Source: Aequorivita aurantiaca (lineage in GTDB: Bacteria > Bacteroidota > Bacteroidia > Flavobacteriales > Flavobacteriaceae). From it: a stretch of DNA of 64,000 nucleotides. The translations under genes and the position numbers were made by a program. Within the stretch, counting starts at the first letter, position 1; every line of letters begins with the position of its first letter. Shown in pieces: positions 53,274-61,439 of this stretch. Location: positions 248,001 through 312,000 of the forward strand of contig NZ_JAUGQQ010000003.1 of assembly GCF_030410135.1 (NCBI RefSeq), read 5' to 3'. A model generated the notes under the pieces. The model worked only from the letters and a program-made list of their open reading frames with translations. It made no database searches and was not told the origin of the DNA.

Positions 53274-53330
53274 AATTTTACATCGATTTTTACTTTGTTG
53301 GAAATAAGGTTAAATCACTTTTAATTAAAG

Positions 53331-53354
53331 AGGAAGATGTTGGCGCATCTTCCT
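53331..53354 (-). terminator. Hairpin between FecR and SusC genes
   Basis: AGGAAGATG pairs with CATCTTCCT around TTGGCG. On the minus strand it lies about 20 nt past the FecR stop, with a weak U-rich tail. Probably an attenuator that sets FecR and SusC levels apart. Confidence 0.55.
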
Positions 53355-53373
53355 TTTTTCGTTCAATTCGGTT

Positions 53374-54504
53374 TTATTTTTTTGGTTCATTAACAGTTAT
53401 TTTCCCATTATTGATGGAATAGTGGAAATTTTTATACGTTTGGAAAGTCTTTAAAACTTCCTCAATTGTTTCATTAGTAAACGTAGCCGTAATGCTAATG
53501 TCATTGAGCGCCGCGTAATTATTCTCAATTTTCACATTGAATTTTCGCTCTAGTTTATTCGCAATAACATTGAAGGAATCATCAACAAAAACCAATTGTC
53601 CCTGAACCCACGCGACATATTTGGAAACATTTACTTCTTCAACCTTCAATTTTTCATTTTCAAAAGATACCTTTTCATTTGGGTTTAATATTTTTCCTTC
53701 TTCGTCGACAAGTTTATTGTGTGCGGCCACTTTGCCTTCAACCAAAACGGTGTAGGTTTTTTGGTCCTCGGTATAGGAAGTAACATTAAATTGAGTTCCC
53801 AAAACCTCAACATCCATATCATCAGTATCAACAATAAAAGGGTGTTCCAAATCTTTTGCCACTTCAAAATAAGCCTCGCCATTCAAAAAAACCTTTCGGT
53901 TATCATCCTTCAAAAAATTTACCGGATATTTTAGTTTCGTACCCGCATTCAACACAACCTTCGATCCGTCCGAAAGCGATAGCCTAAAGGTTTTCCCATT
54001 GGGCACGGAAAGGATATTGTACTGCAAAGTTTGCGCAATTTCATTGTCCGAATATATAAGTGCATCACCTTTTTGTTCCGAAATGCGGTTTCCGTTGGCA
54101 TCCACAATTACGGATTCACCATTTTCATTAACGGTGCGAATGGTTCCATCCTCAAGTTGCAATGTAATTTGGGGAGCGGCCGGAATAGTATTTTTTTGTG
54201 GGGAGTTAAAATAAATACTGTATCCCAAAATGGCCACCCCCACAAACACGGCGGCATATTTCAGCCAGTTGGGAATAATTTTTCTTACGGGAATATTTGG
54301 TTTTGGGGATGCTATATTTGCCATCAACTTTTGGAAAGCTCTTTCAGAATCCACCGGTGAAGAAAGTTTGTTTAGCCGATGGTTTATTTTTACGAACTCA
54401 ATAAAAGTCCTTTGATTTTTTGGAGTTTGCAACCATTCCAAAAGCTGAAGTTTTTCGGCTTCGGAAATGGTTTCGTTCAAATATTTAATGATAAGTTGCT
54501 TCAA
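53374..54504 (-). CDS. FecR-family anti-sigma/signalling protein
   Basis: 376 residues. A cytoplasmic N-terminal domain (LLEWLQTPKNQRTFIEFVKI), a single transmembrane helix at about 82-101 (WLKYAAVFVGVAILGYSIYF), then the periplasmic FecR domain (SVPNGKTFRLSLSDGSKVVLNAGTKL) and a C-terminal DUF4974 STN-partner domain ending VNEPKK. It controls the ECF sigma factor on signal from SusC. It is divergent from the sigma gene, 114 bp apart, and upstream of SusC on the same strand. Confidence 0.94.
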   Translation of the reverse strand: MKQLIIKYLNETISEAEKLQLLEWLQTPKNQRTFIEFVKINHRLNKLSSPVDSERAFQKLMANIASPKPNIPVRKIIPNWLKYAAVFVGVAILGYSIYFNSPQKNTIPAAPQITLQLEDGTIRTVNENGESVIVDANGNRISEQKGDALIYSDNEIAQTLQYNILSVPNGKTFRLSLSDGSKVVLNAGTKLKYPVNFLKDDNRKVFLNGEAYFEVAKDLEHPFIVDTDDMDVEVLGTQFNVTSYTEDQKTYTVLVEGKVAAHNKLVDEEGKILNPNEKVSFENEKLKVEEVNVSKYVAWVQGQLVFVDDSFNVIANKLERKFNVKIENNYAALNDISITATFTNETIEEVLKTFQTYKNFHYSINNGKITVNEPKK

Positions 54505-54618
54505 ACCTCTTTTCTGTTTTATAGCGCTATGATGCTCAATTGTTGATTTACCCTTAAGCTTTTTTTAAGTATTTTTAATATTCATAACTTCGGTCCCGAG
54601 ATTTCGGAGAAAAACCCA

Positions 54619-55182
54619 ATGGACAATGACCGTTTGATAGCAGACATAAAACAGGGAAATGAACGCGCGTTCAAAACTTTGTTTGAAAAATATTATCGGC
54701 CTCTCTGCGCCTACCTCCGAAGTTTTACGCCGGATTATGATACGGCCGAAGAACTTGCGCAGATAACTTTCGTACAATTTTGGAACAAACGAGAGGACAT
54801 TGAAGTACACACTTCCGTGAAAAGTTATATTTTTAAAATGGGTTACAATTCATTTTTAAAAACAATTCGGCAGAAAAGCAAACAATCTACCTTGCTCGAA
54901 GAATTAAAATTTAAAGCTCTTGAGGAAGAGGAAAACCGCCCGGAGAACGATTTGCAGGCTGCCACAGAACATCTCAAAAAGAGTATCCAAACCCTCCCGC
55001 CGCGATGCCAGGAAATCCTGAAACTAAAACTTGAAGGTCTTAAATATCAGGAAATCGCGGATCAATTGAACATCTCCATAAAAACCGTGGAAGCCCAAAT
55101 GCGTATCGCCTTCACCAAAATAAGGGATGACTTTAAGGATGGTTTGATTTTGTGGATACTTTTGAATAAATTTTCACGATGA
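54619..55182 (+). CDS. ECF RNA polymerase sigma factor
   Basis: 187 residues. Region 2 (FKTLFEKYYRPLCAYLRSF, EELAQITFVQFWNKRE) and region 4 (LPPRCQEILKLKLEGLKYQEI, NISIKTVEAQMRIAFTKIRD) of ECF sigma factors of the Bacteroidota type. It is the partner of the divergent FecR and drives transcription of the SusC/SusD locus when released. The ATG at 54619 follows a short leader. A divergent sigma/FecR layout is less usual than the sigma-FecR operon. Confidence 0.94.
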   Translation: MDNDRLIADIKQGNERAFKTLFEKYYRPLCAYLRSFTPDYDTAEELAQITFVQFWNKREDIEVHTSVKSYIFKMGYNSFLKTIRQKSKQSTLLEELKFKALEEEENRPENDLQAATEHLKKSIQTLPPRCQEILKLKLEGLKYQEIADQLNISIKTVEAQMRIAFTKIRDDFKDGLILWILLNKFSR

Positions 55183-55282
55183 TTCTTCATTTATTTCCCG
55201 ATTGCAAAACCTTGGGCAACTGATATTGGTCATTTTATGTATTTAAAGTTGAATTTACTTTTGCATCCTCAAGAGGTTAATT

Positions 55283-56647
55283 ATGCAAAACAGTTTAGTT
55301 TCAAAATACAACGTTCCCGGGCCACGCTACACCAGTTATCCCACAGTTCCCTATTGGAACAATGATTCGTTTTCCTTAACTGAATGGAAGAAAAACCTTA
55401 TCAAAAGTTTTTCTGAAAGCAATTCCACAGAAGGAATTAGTTTATATATCCATCTTCCTTTTTGCGAAAGCCTCTGCACTTTTTGCGGTTGCAACAAGCG
55501 CATTACCAAAAACCACGGGGTGGAAACTCCCTATCTTGAATCTGTTATAAAGGAATGGAAACTTTACTCTGAAATATTGCCTCAACGCCCAATTATAAAA
55601 GAATTACATCTCGGCGGAGGAACGCCCACCTTTTTTTCCGCGGAAAATTTACGGTTGCTGCTAAAGCAAATTTTTGACAATGCCACTATGGCCGACAATC
55701 CTTCTTTCAGTTTTGAAGGGCACCCAAACAACACCAAAGACGAGCATCTGCAGACGCTTTTCGATTGTGGTTTTACCCGTGTGAGTTATGGCGTGCAGGA
55801 TTATAATCCCACGGTGCAAATAGCTATTCATCGGCTTCAGCCTTTTGTAAATGTGAAGCGCGTAACCGAAACGGCTCGCAAAATTGGGTACACCTCCGTG
55901 GGCCACGATTTAATTTTTGGATTGCCTTTTCAGAAAATGGAGCACGTTATCTATACCATTGAAAAAACCAAGGAATTGATGCCGGACCGAATTGCATTTT
56001 ACAGTTACGCCCACGTGCCATGGATTAAAGGCAATGGTCAACGAGGTTTCAAAGAAGAAGATTTACCCACGGCAACCGAGAAGCGCGAAATGTATGAAAT
56101 TGGAAAAAGAATGCTGGAGGAAGCGGGCTATATTGAAATTGGGATGGATCACTTTGCTCTTAAGAGCGATAGTCTTTACAAAGCAGTTGAAGCAAAAAAA
56201 CTGCACCGCAATTTTATGGGTTATACGGAAAGCAAAACAAAATTGATGATAGGTCTTGGCGTTTCTGCCATTGGCGATAGTTGGTACAGCTTTGGTCAAA
56301 ATGTGAAAAATGTGGAAGAATATCAAGATTTGGTGGAAAAAGGAATGCTGCCAGTGTATCGCGGCCATATTTTGAATATTGAAGATTTAAAAATTCGTGC
56401 ACATATTCTGAATTTGATGTGCCGATTGGAAACTTCTTGGGAAGATCAATCACTTCAATTTAACGAATTGCCCGAAGCACTTCTCAAACTTCAAGAAATG
56501 CAGGATGACGGGCTAATAGAAATTAGTAACACCCATCTCAAAATTACGGAAAAAGGACGGCCATTTGTTCGGAATGTGTGTATGGCGTTTGATGTGTTGT
56601 TGCAGCGAAATCAGCCCGAAACACAACTCTTTTCTATGACGGTTTAA
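55283..56647 (+). CDS. hemN: Oxygen-independent coproporphyrinogen III oxidase
   Basis: 454 residues, normal HemN length. The radical-SAM cluster motif is C61, C65, C68 with C70 (CESLCTFCGC), GGGTP follows, and the N-terminal YNVPGPRYTSYPT is the HemN-specific start. The C-terminal HemN domain is present. It makes protoporphyrinogen without oxygen, so it marks anaerobic heme synthesis. A TACTTTTG box at 55256-55263 (TAnnTTTG match) lies 20 nt before the ATG. It faces the same way as the nitrite-reduction genes just downstream. Confidence 0.96.
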   Translation: MQNSLVSKYNVPGPRYTSYPTVPYWNNDSFSLTEWKKNLIKSFSESNSTEGISLYIHLPFCESLCTFCGCNKRITKNHGVETPYLESVIKEWKLYSEILPQRPIIKELHLGGGTPTFFSAENLRLLLKQIFDNATMADNPSFSFEGHPNNTKDEHLQTLFDCGFTRVSYGVQDYNPTVQIAIHRLQPFVNVKRVTETARKIGYTSVGHDLIFGLPFQKMEHVIYTIEKTKELMPDRIAFYSYAHVPWIKGNGQRGFKEEDLPTATEKREMYEIGKRMLEEAGYIEIGMDHFALKSDSLYKAVEAKKLHRNFMGYTESKTKLMIGLGVSAIGDSWYSFGQNVKNVEEYQDLVEKGMLPVYRGHILNIEDLKIRAHILNLMCRLETSWEDQSLQFNELPEALLKLQEMQDDGLIEISNTHLKITEKGRPFVRNVCMAFDVLLQRNQPETQLFSMTV

Positions 56648-56669
56648 CCAATTCGAAAACGGGGGCTAT

Positions 56670-56707
56670 AATTCTTAAAGAATTCCTAAAATGATGATTT
56701 TCGTCAT
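56670..56707. promoter_or_regulatory. Palindromic elements before the porin/nirK genes
   Basis: AATTCTTAAAGAATT at 56670-56684 (perfect palindrome) and ATGATGATTTTCGTCAT at 56691-56707 (near-perfect, ATGAyGA-TTT-TCrTCAT). The second lies 58 nt before the porin ATG at 56765, a fitting position for an activator of the Crp/Fnr type responding to low oxygen or nitric oxide. The regulator is not identified. Confidence 0.45.
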
Positions 56708-56764
56708 ATTTTAATTTATTGGTTCGTTGGACATTTGCAATAGATATTCGGAATAATAGAAATA

Positions 56765-58045
56765 ATGAATTCTGTAAAAACCATTCTATTCTTAATTATA
56801 TTTTTAACCGTGGCCCGCGCAAATTCACAGTTTTCCGTTGATGCTCAATTGCGACCACGGTTTGAGTATAGACATGGTTATAAAACCCTATTTCCGGACA
56901 ATACCGCAGCCTTTATTTCTCAACGAACCAGATTGAACCTCACATATAAAACCGAAAATCTTCATTTTTATTTAAGCCCACAAGATGTAAGGGTTTGGGG
57001 CGATGTGCCACAACTTAATGTAGCCGATGAAAACGGATTTTCATTGCACCAGGCCTGGGCAGATATAAAATTGGCTTCAGAACTTTTCTTAAAAATAGGT
57101 CGCCAAGAAATTATATATGACGACCAGAGATTCTTTGGAAACGTAGATTGGGCACAGCAAGGCAGAAGCCACGATGCAGCTATTTTAAAGTTTGAACCAT
57201 CTTTATTTAAGGTTCATTTCGGCGCCGCTTACAATCAGGATGGGGAAGCTCTAACGGGGAATGTTTTAACAACAAACACCTATAAATCCTTTCAATATGT
57301 ATGGCTTCATAAAAACTGGGAGAAACTGGCGGCAAGTTTTCTATTTCTGAATAATGGTCTGCAATATATTGATGAAACTGACGCTGCCAAAAATGATACG
57401 CGCTTTAGCCAAACGGCCGGGGTCCATTTTTCAGCAAGCATAAAAGGCGTCAATTTTATATCAAATTTCTATTATCAATTTGGAAATGACTTGGCCGATA
57501 ATGATTTAAGTGCTTATCTGCTTTCCGTGGAAGCAATATATGCCGCAACTGAAAAGCTAAATCTCAGTTTGGGCGGGGAAATGCAAAGCGGAAATGATTA
57601 TGGCGCTCCAGCAAATGGGAAAAACGAAGCTTTCAACCCCCTATATGGAACAAACCATAAGTTCAATGGTTATATGGATTACTTCTACGTGGGCAATCAC
57701 ATTGATAATGTAGGTTTGGTCGATTTTTATGGAACCGCAAATTATTCTTTTAACACGAAGTCAAAAATTTATTTGGGGCTGCATCAATTTTTTTCCGCGG
57801 CAGAAGTTGCCAGCAATGCTTCCCAAAATTTGGGTTTCGAAATCGATTTTGTAACTTCGTATAAATTGAGGGAATATGTGGGTTTTCAAGCCGGATATTC
57901 TCATTTTTTCGCCACAAAGGGTACAGAAATAATAAAAAACAACTTTGACGGCAATACCAATAATTGGGCGTGGGTAATGGCAACCATAGATCCTGTCCTT
58001 TTTATTTGGCAAAAACCTGAAACCGAAAATAATTATAATAGATAG
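56765..58045 (+). CDS. Alginate-export-type outer-membrane porin
   Basis: 426 residues. Signal peptide MNSVKTILFLIIFLTVARANS, then an alginate-export (AlgE-like) 18-strand barrel: AQLRPRFEYRHGYKT, SQRTRLNLTYKTENL, LKIGRQEIIYDDQRFFGNVDWAQQ. The QRFFGNVDW block is the family signature. In Bacteroidota such porins often sit beside nirK. It starts 23 bp before the nirK gene and is co-transcribed. Likely an anion channel; the substrate, such as nitrite, is only inferred. Confidence 0.88.
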   Translation: MNSVKTILFLIIFLTVARANSQFSVDAQLRPRFEYRHGYKTLFPDNTAAFISQRTRLNLTYKTENLHFYLSPQDVRVWGDVPQLNVADENGFSLHQAWADIKLASELFLKIGRQEIIYDDQRFFGNVDWAQQGRSHDAAILKFEPSLFKVHFGAAYNQDGEALTGNVLTTNTYKSFQYVWLHKNWEKLAASFLFLNNGLQYIDETDAAKNDTRFSQTAGVHFSASIKGVNFISNFYYQFGNDLADNDLSAYLLSVEAIYAATEKLNLSLGGEMQSGNDYGAPANGKNEAFNPLYGTNHKFNGYMDYFYVGNHIDNVGLVDFYGTANYSFNTKSKIYLGLHQFFSAAEVASNASQNLGFEIDFVTSYKLREYVGFQAGYSHFFATKGTEIIKNNFDGNTNNWAWVMATIDPVLFIWQKPETENNYNR

Positions 58046-58068
58046 ATTAAACTTTAAAAAATCACCCA

Positions 58069-59535
58069 ATGAAAGTAAATATTAAAAACAAGGTAGTTAC
58101 CAAAATGTTGCTGGGTTTAGGCGCGGTGGCATTTCTTTCGGGCTGTATAAATGACCAGTCCGATAAAAAATACAATGACACGGTTGAAATTCCCGTGAAC
58201 CAGGAAATGATGGCAGAGCTAACAGCGCCGCCGTTTGTGCCAACGCCGGTGGGAAAACGTATGGCGAAAAAACTTATTGTTGATCTTGAAATCCAAGAAC
58301 GTGAAGGCGAAATGACCAATGGCGTAAAATACATTTATTGGACCTTTGGAGGAACAGTTCCCGGAAGCTTTATCCGCACCCGCGTGGGCGACGAAGTGGA
58401 ATTTCACCTAAAAAACCACCCGGACAATAAACTTCCGCACAACATTGACCTTCACTCGGTAAATGGTCCCGGAGGTGGTGCGGAGGCTTCATTTGTCGCC
58501 CCCGGTCACGAAAAAGTATTCTCCTTTAAGGTTCTTAACCCTGGGTTGTATGTGTACCATTGCGCCACGGCGCCTGTGGGAATGCACATTGCGAACGGAA
58601 TGTATGGACTTATTTTAGTGGAACCAGAAGGCGGTCTGCCTCCCGTTGATAAAGAATACTACATAATGCAAGGTGATTTTTATACCGAAGGCGAATATGG
58701 CGCAAGAGGTTTACAGCCATTTGATATGCAGAAAGCCATCAACGAAAAGGCAGATTATGTGGTTTTTAACGGACACGTTGGGGCTTTAACCGGGGACAAT
58801 GCTATGACAGCCAATGTGGGTGAAAAAATACGTTTGTTCGTAGGTAACGGCGGGCCAAATCTTGTGTCGTCATTCCACGTTATCGGTGAAATTTTTGATA
58901 AAGTTCACGTTGAAGGCGGTGATTTAATAAACACAAATGTTCAAACCACACTCATCCCTGCCGGCGGGGCGGCAATTGTAGAGTTTCGAGTAGATGTTCC
59001 GGGATCCTATATTCTGGTTGACCACTCGGTTTTCCGAGCTTTCAACAAAGGAGCTTTGGCAATGTTTAAGGTTAATGGTGAAGAGGATAAGCGCATATTT
59101 TCCGGTGAAATCCGAGATGATATCTATCTGCCCGAAGGTAGCGTAATCCAATCCATGCCAACAAGTGGCACTTCAAAACCGAAAGAAGAAATGAAGGCTG
59201 TAAGTTTTGAGGAGCGCATGAAATTTGGAAAGGATAAATATATGGCTACCTGCGCCGCTTGTCACCAACCCGATGGAAAAGGGATTGAAAGTGCCTTTCC
59301 TCCACTGGCCAATTCAGATTATTTAAATGCAGATGTAAATCGAGCCATTGATATTATACTTCACGGAAAAACGGGCGAGATTACCGTTAACGGCAAAAAA
59401 TATAACAGTGTAATGACCGCTCAAGCCCTTTCCGATGAGGAAGTTACCAACGTACTTACATACGTTTACAACAGTTGGGGCAATTCGAAAAAAGAAGTTA
59501 CCCCTGAAATGGTTCAAGCCGTAAGAAACAAATAG
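58069..59535 (+). CDS. nirK: Copper nitrite reductase fused to cytochrome c
   Basis: 488 residues. Lipoprotein Cys at 26 (FLSGC), then two cupredoxin domains of NirK. Type 1 copper ligands: H124, C165, H173 and M178 ([16 protein letters not shown]). Type 2 ligands: H129 and H164 with the third His in DHSVFRAF. The catalytic Asp is D127. A C-terminal class I cytochrome c domain has CAACH and the Met loop near the end. It reduces nitrite to nitric oxide; the fused heme domain can pass electrons directly to copper. Core of the local denitrification step. Confidence 0.96.
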   Translation: MKVNIKNKVVTKMLLGLGAVAFLSGCINDQSDKKYNDTVEIPVNQEMMAELTAPPFVPTPVGKRMAKKLIVDLEIQEREGEMTNGVKYIYWTFGGTVPGSFIRTRVGDEVEFHLKNHPDNKLPHNIDLHSVNGPGGGAEASFVAPGHEKVFSFKVLNPGLYVYHCATAPVGMHIANGMYGLILVEPEGGLPPVDKEYYIMQGDFYTEGEYGARGLQPFDMQKAINEKADYVVFNGHVGALTGDNAMTANVGEKIRLFVGNGGPNLVSSFHVIGEIFDKVHVEGGDLINTNVQTTLIPAGGAAIVEFRVDVPGSYILVDHSVFRAFNKGALAMFKVNGEEDKRIFSGEIRDDIYLPEGSVIQSMPTSGTSKPKEEMKAVSFEERMKFGKDKYMATCAACHQPDGKGIESAFPPLANSDYLNADVNRAIDIILHGKTGEITVNGKKYNSVMTAQALSDEEVTNVLTYVYNSWGNSKKEVTPEMVQAVRNK

Positions 59536-59550
59536 AAAAAATTGTATAAA

Positions 59551-60315
59551 GTGAAATATTATAGCACCGCCCTTTTCGTAATCCTTTCATTTTTTTGTGA
59601 ACTAACAGCACAGAATGATAAAATGGTTTTGGTTAAGGGCGGTATTTATCAGCCATTATACGGTGCCGCAGACCAAAGCGTTGAAGTTGACCCGTTTTTA
59701 ATGGATGTTTATCCCGTGACAAATGCGGATTATTTAAATTTTGTTGCGCAATATCCGCAGTGGAAAAAGAGCAATGTGAAAACTTTATTTGCCGATAAAA
59801 GTTATTTGGCCAATTGGACGGATGATGGTTCCTACCCAGGCCTTGCCAACGCACCGGTAACCAACATTTCTTGGTTTGCCGCAAAAAAATATTGCGAATG
59901 TCAAGGAAAACGTTTGCCAACAATGGACGAATGGGAATTTGCCGCTATGGCGAATGAAAAATTACAGGATGCCAGAACACTGGAAACCTATAACCAGTAC
60001 ATCCTGAATTGGTATGAAACACCCAAAACTTTCCGGAATCCAATAGGTGAAACTTTTAAGAATTATTGGGGAATCTATGATCTTCACGGGTTGGTTTGGG
60101 AATGGACGTTGGATTTCAATTCTGTGTTGATTTCCGGGGAATCGCGAAAGGATTCAGATAAGGATTCCAATCTTTTCTGCGGAAGCGCCTCCATCGGTGC
60201 TTCAGATTTGATGAATTATGCCGCCTTTATGCGCTATGCATTTCGCGGAAGTATGAAAGCACGCTATTCCTCACAAAACCTAGGTTTCCGCTGTGCAAAG
60301 AATGTTGACAATTGA
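59551..60315 (+). CDS. nirV: NirV-like protein of the formylglycine-generating-enzyme superfamily
   Basis: About 254 residues from GTG 59551 (TTG at 59542 also in frame). A signal peptide (ALFVILSFFCELTAQ) is followed by an FGE/sulfatase-modifying-factor fold: VKGGIYQPLYG, VTNADYLNFVAQYPQWKK, RLPTMDEWEFAA, GIYDLHGLVWEW, SQNLGFRCAK. The two catalytic Cys of true FGE (in GGSxxCHxSYC) are not conserved; Cys is found only in FCGSAS and FRCA. This matches NirV, the noncatalytic-looking relative encoded next to nirK in proteobacteria. Its exact role in NirK maturation is unsettled. Confidence 0.85.
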   Translation: MKYYSTALFVILSFFCELTAQNDKMVLVKGGIYQPLYGAADQSVEVDPFLMDVYPVTNADYLNFVAQYPQWKKSNVKTLFADKSYLANWTDDGSYPGLANAPVTNISWFAAKKYCECQGKRLPTMDEWEFAAMANEKLQDARTLETYNQYILNWYETPKTFRNPIGETFKNYWGIYDLHGLVWEWTLDFNSVLISGESRKDSDKDSNLFCGSASIGASDLMNYAAFMRYAFRGSMKARYSSQNLGFRCAKNVDN

Positions 60316-60332
60316 TAAAATTTCAAACAAAA

Positions 60333-60956
60333 ATGAAAAATATAACATATTTAATGGTATTTATTTTTTTGACGGTAATGAGTTCCTGTAAAAATTCTTC
60401 GGAAAATAATACCGGCAATACCGAAACAGCACAGGAAAAGAAGAGGAGCGAGAGTCTTCCGGAAATGTCCATTTACCACCTTCCCTCCCACTGGACAAAC
60501 CAAAACGGGGAAACGGTTGAACTGAAGGACTTGCAGGGAAAAGTGGTGGTGATGGTTATGATTTACACAACATGTAAAGCCGCCTGCCCACGTTTGGTAG
60601 CAGATATGCGCAATATTGAAAAGCAAATTCCTGAGGATAAAAAAGAAAATGTTCTATATGTTTTTGTGAGCATTGACCCGGAAACAGATACGCCCGAAAA
60701 ACTAAAAGTCTTCGCCAAGGAAAACCAAATGGATAATGAAAAGTGGCTTTTTCTTCGCGGGACTGAAAATGATACCCGTGAATTTGCGGCCGTGCTCGCA
60801 GTTAATTATAAAGAAATTTCGCCTATGGACTTTTCCCACTCAAACATCATCAGCGTTTTTGATCAACAAGGCGAAATGGTGCATCAACAGGAAGGTTTGG
60901 GAGTGGATAATGTTGAAACGGTGGAGGCGATTATTAAAATGGCAGACAAAGGTTAA
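60333..60956 (+). CDS. SCO1/SenC family copper protein, lipoprotein
   Basis: 207 residues from ATG 60333, with a TTG at 60312 overlapping nirV as an alternative. The lipobox Cys is at residue 19 (VMSSC), and the Cu-binding CxxxC is at C81 and C85 (TTCKAACP) with the distal His in FSHSNI. The fold is thioredoxin-like. SCO proteins insert copper into cytochrome oxidase CuA or other copper enzymes; in this operon, delivering copper to NirK or reducing its Cys is likely. It ends the nirK operon at a good terminator. Confidence 0.92.
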   Translation: MKNITYLMVFIFLTVMSSCKNSSENNTGNTETAQEKKRSESLPEMSIYHLPSHWTNQNGETVELKDLQGKVVVMVMIYTTCKAACPRLVADMRNIEKQIPEDKKENVLYVFVSIDPETDTPEKLKVFAKENQMDNEKWLFLRGTENDTREFAAVLAVNYKEISPMDFSHSNIISVFDQQGEMVHQQEGLGVDNVETVEAIIKMADKG

Positions 60957-60965
60957 ATGGAAATT

Positions 60966-61007
60966 GAGAATCGAGAATGGAGAATGGAGAATGGTGAATG
61001 GAGAATT
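60966..61007. repeat. 7-bp tandem repeat, six copies
   Basis: Six consecutive units: GAGAATC, GAGAATG three times, GTGAATG and GAGAATT, between the SCO stop and a terminator. Not in a coding frame. Confidence 0.95.
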
Positions 61008-61043
61008 AAAAAAGAACGTTGCCCTATGGCAACGTTCTTTTTT
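61008..61043. terminator. Terminator shared by nirK operon and cco-linked operon
   Basis: AAAAGAACGTTGCC CTAT GGCAACGTTCTTTTTT, a perfect long stem with A and T tracts. It serves the plus-strand SCO gene and the minus-strand small membrane gene that ends at 61053. Confidence 0.92.
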
Positions 61044-61052
61044 AAGGCGTAT

Positions 61053-61247
61053 TTATAGCGTTGAATTTTGATTTTCTGGATCATCATTTGGTTTTTTTCG
61101 GTTGTGCACCATGTTCTTTCTTTTTTTGCTTCTTACTACATAATAAACAAGTCCGCCAATAATGGCAAAACATACAACAACCGAAATTATCGTAGCCACT
61201 ACGGCCCCGTCAAAATCATAAAGTGGAATGGAATTTAATAGTTTCAT
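61053..61247 (-). CDS. One-helix small membrane protein (cco cluster)
   Basis: 64 residues: a short N-terminus, one helix (GAVVATIISVVVCFAIIGGLVYYVV) and a very basic/Asn tail (RSKKRKNMVHNRKKPND). It closes the minus-strand run that begins with ccoG. No family recognised. It could be a small cbb3-oxidase assembly or stability factor by position only. Confidence 0.6.
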   Translation of the reverse strand: MKLLNSIPLYDFDGAVVATIISVVVCFAIIGGLVYYVVRSKKRKNMVHNRKKPNDDPENQNSTL

Positions 61248-61259
61248 AACAGCATTTCT

Positions 61260-61427
61260 TTAAAGGTTTTCATTTTCTGAAGAATTCATTTCGTCCTCCT
61301 TCTTCTTTTTTCCACCAAAGATGAAACTGAGCACAAGCGCCGTAAGCACTATACATACAACCGCAAAAATTGCAATAAGTATGGTTCCCGCGCCCCAATT
61401 GGCCAATGGTAAAATTATAATTGTCAT
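61260..61427 (-). CDS. Small one-helix membrane protein (55 residues)
   Basis: Start on the minus strand at 61427, stop at 61260. It encodes LPLANWGAGTILIAIFAVVC then VLTALVLSFIFGG and a hydrophilic Lys/Glu/Asn tail (KKKKEDEMNSSENENL). One transmembrane helix of about 25 residues. It fits exactly between the TauE-like gene and the next small gene (12 bp on each side), which supports coding. Same layout as its neighbour: helix plus charged tail, so the two may be distant duplicates. Confidence 0.65.
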   Translation of the reverse strand: MTIIILPLANWGAGTILIAIFAVVCIVLTALVLSFIFGGKKKKEDEMNSSENENL

Positions 61428-61439
61428 AGTCTTACAAAT

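Noticed and set aside
59551-60315. Calling this protein an active formylglycine-generating enzyme
   Set aside because: The two active-site Cys are absent and no sulfatase gene is in the window; linkage to nirK fits NirV.
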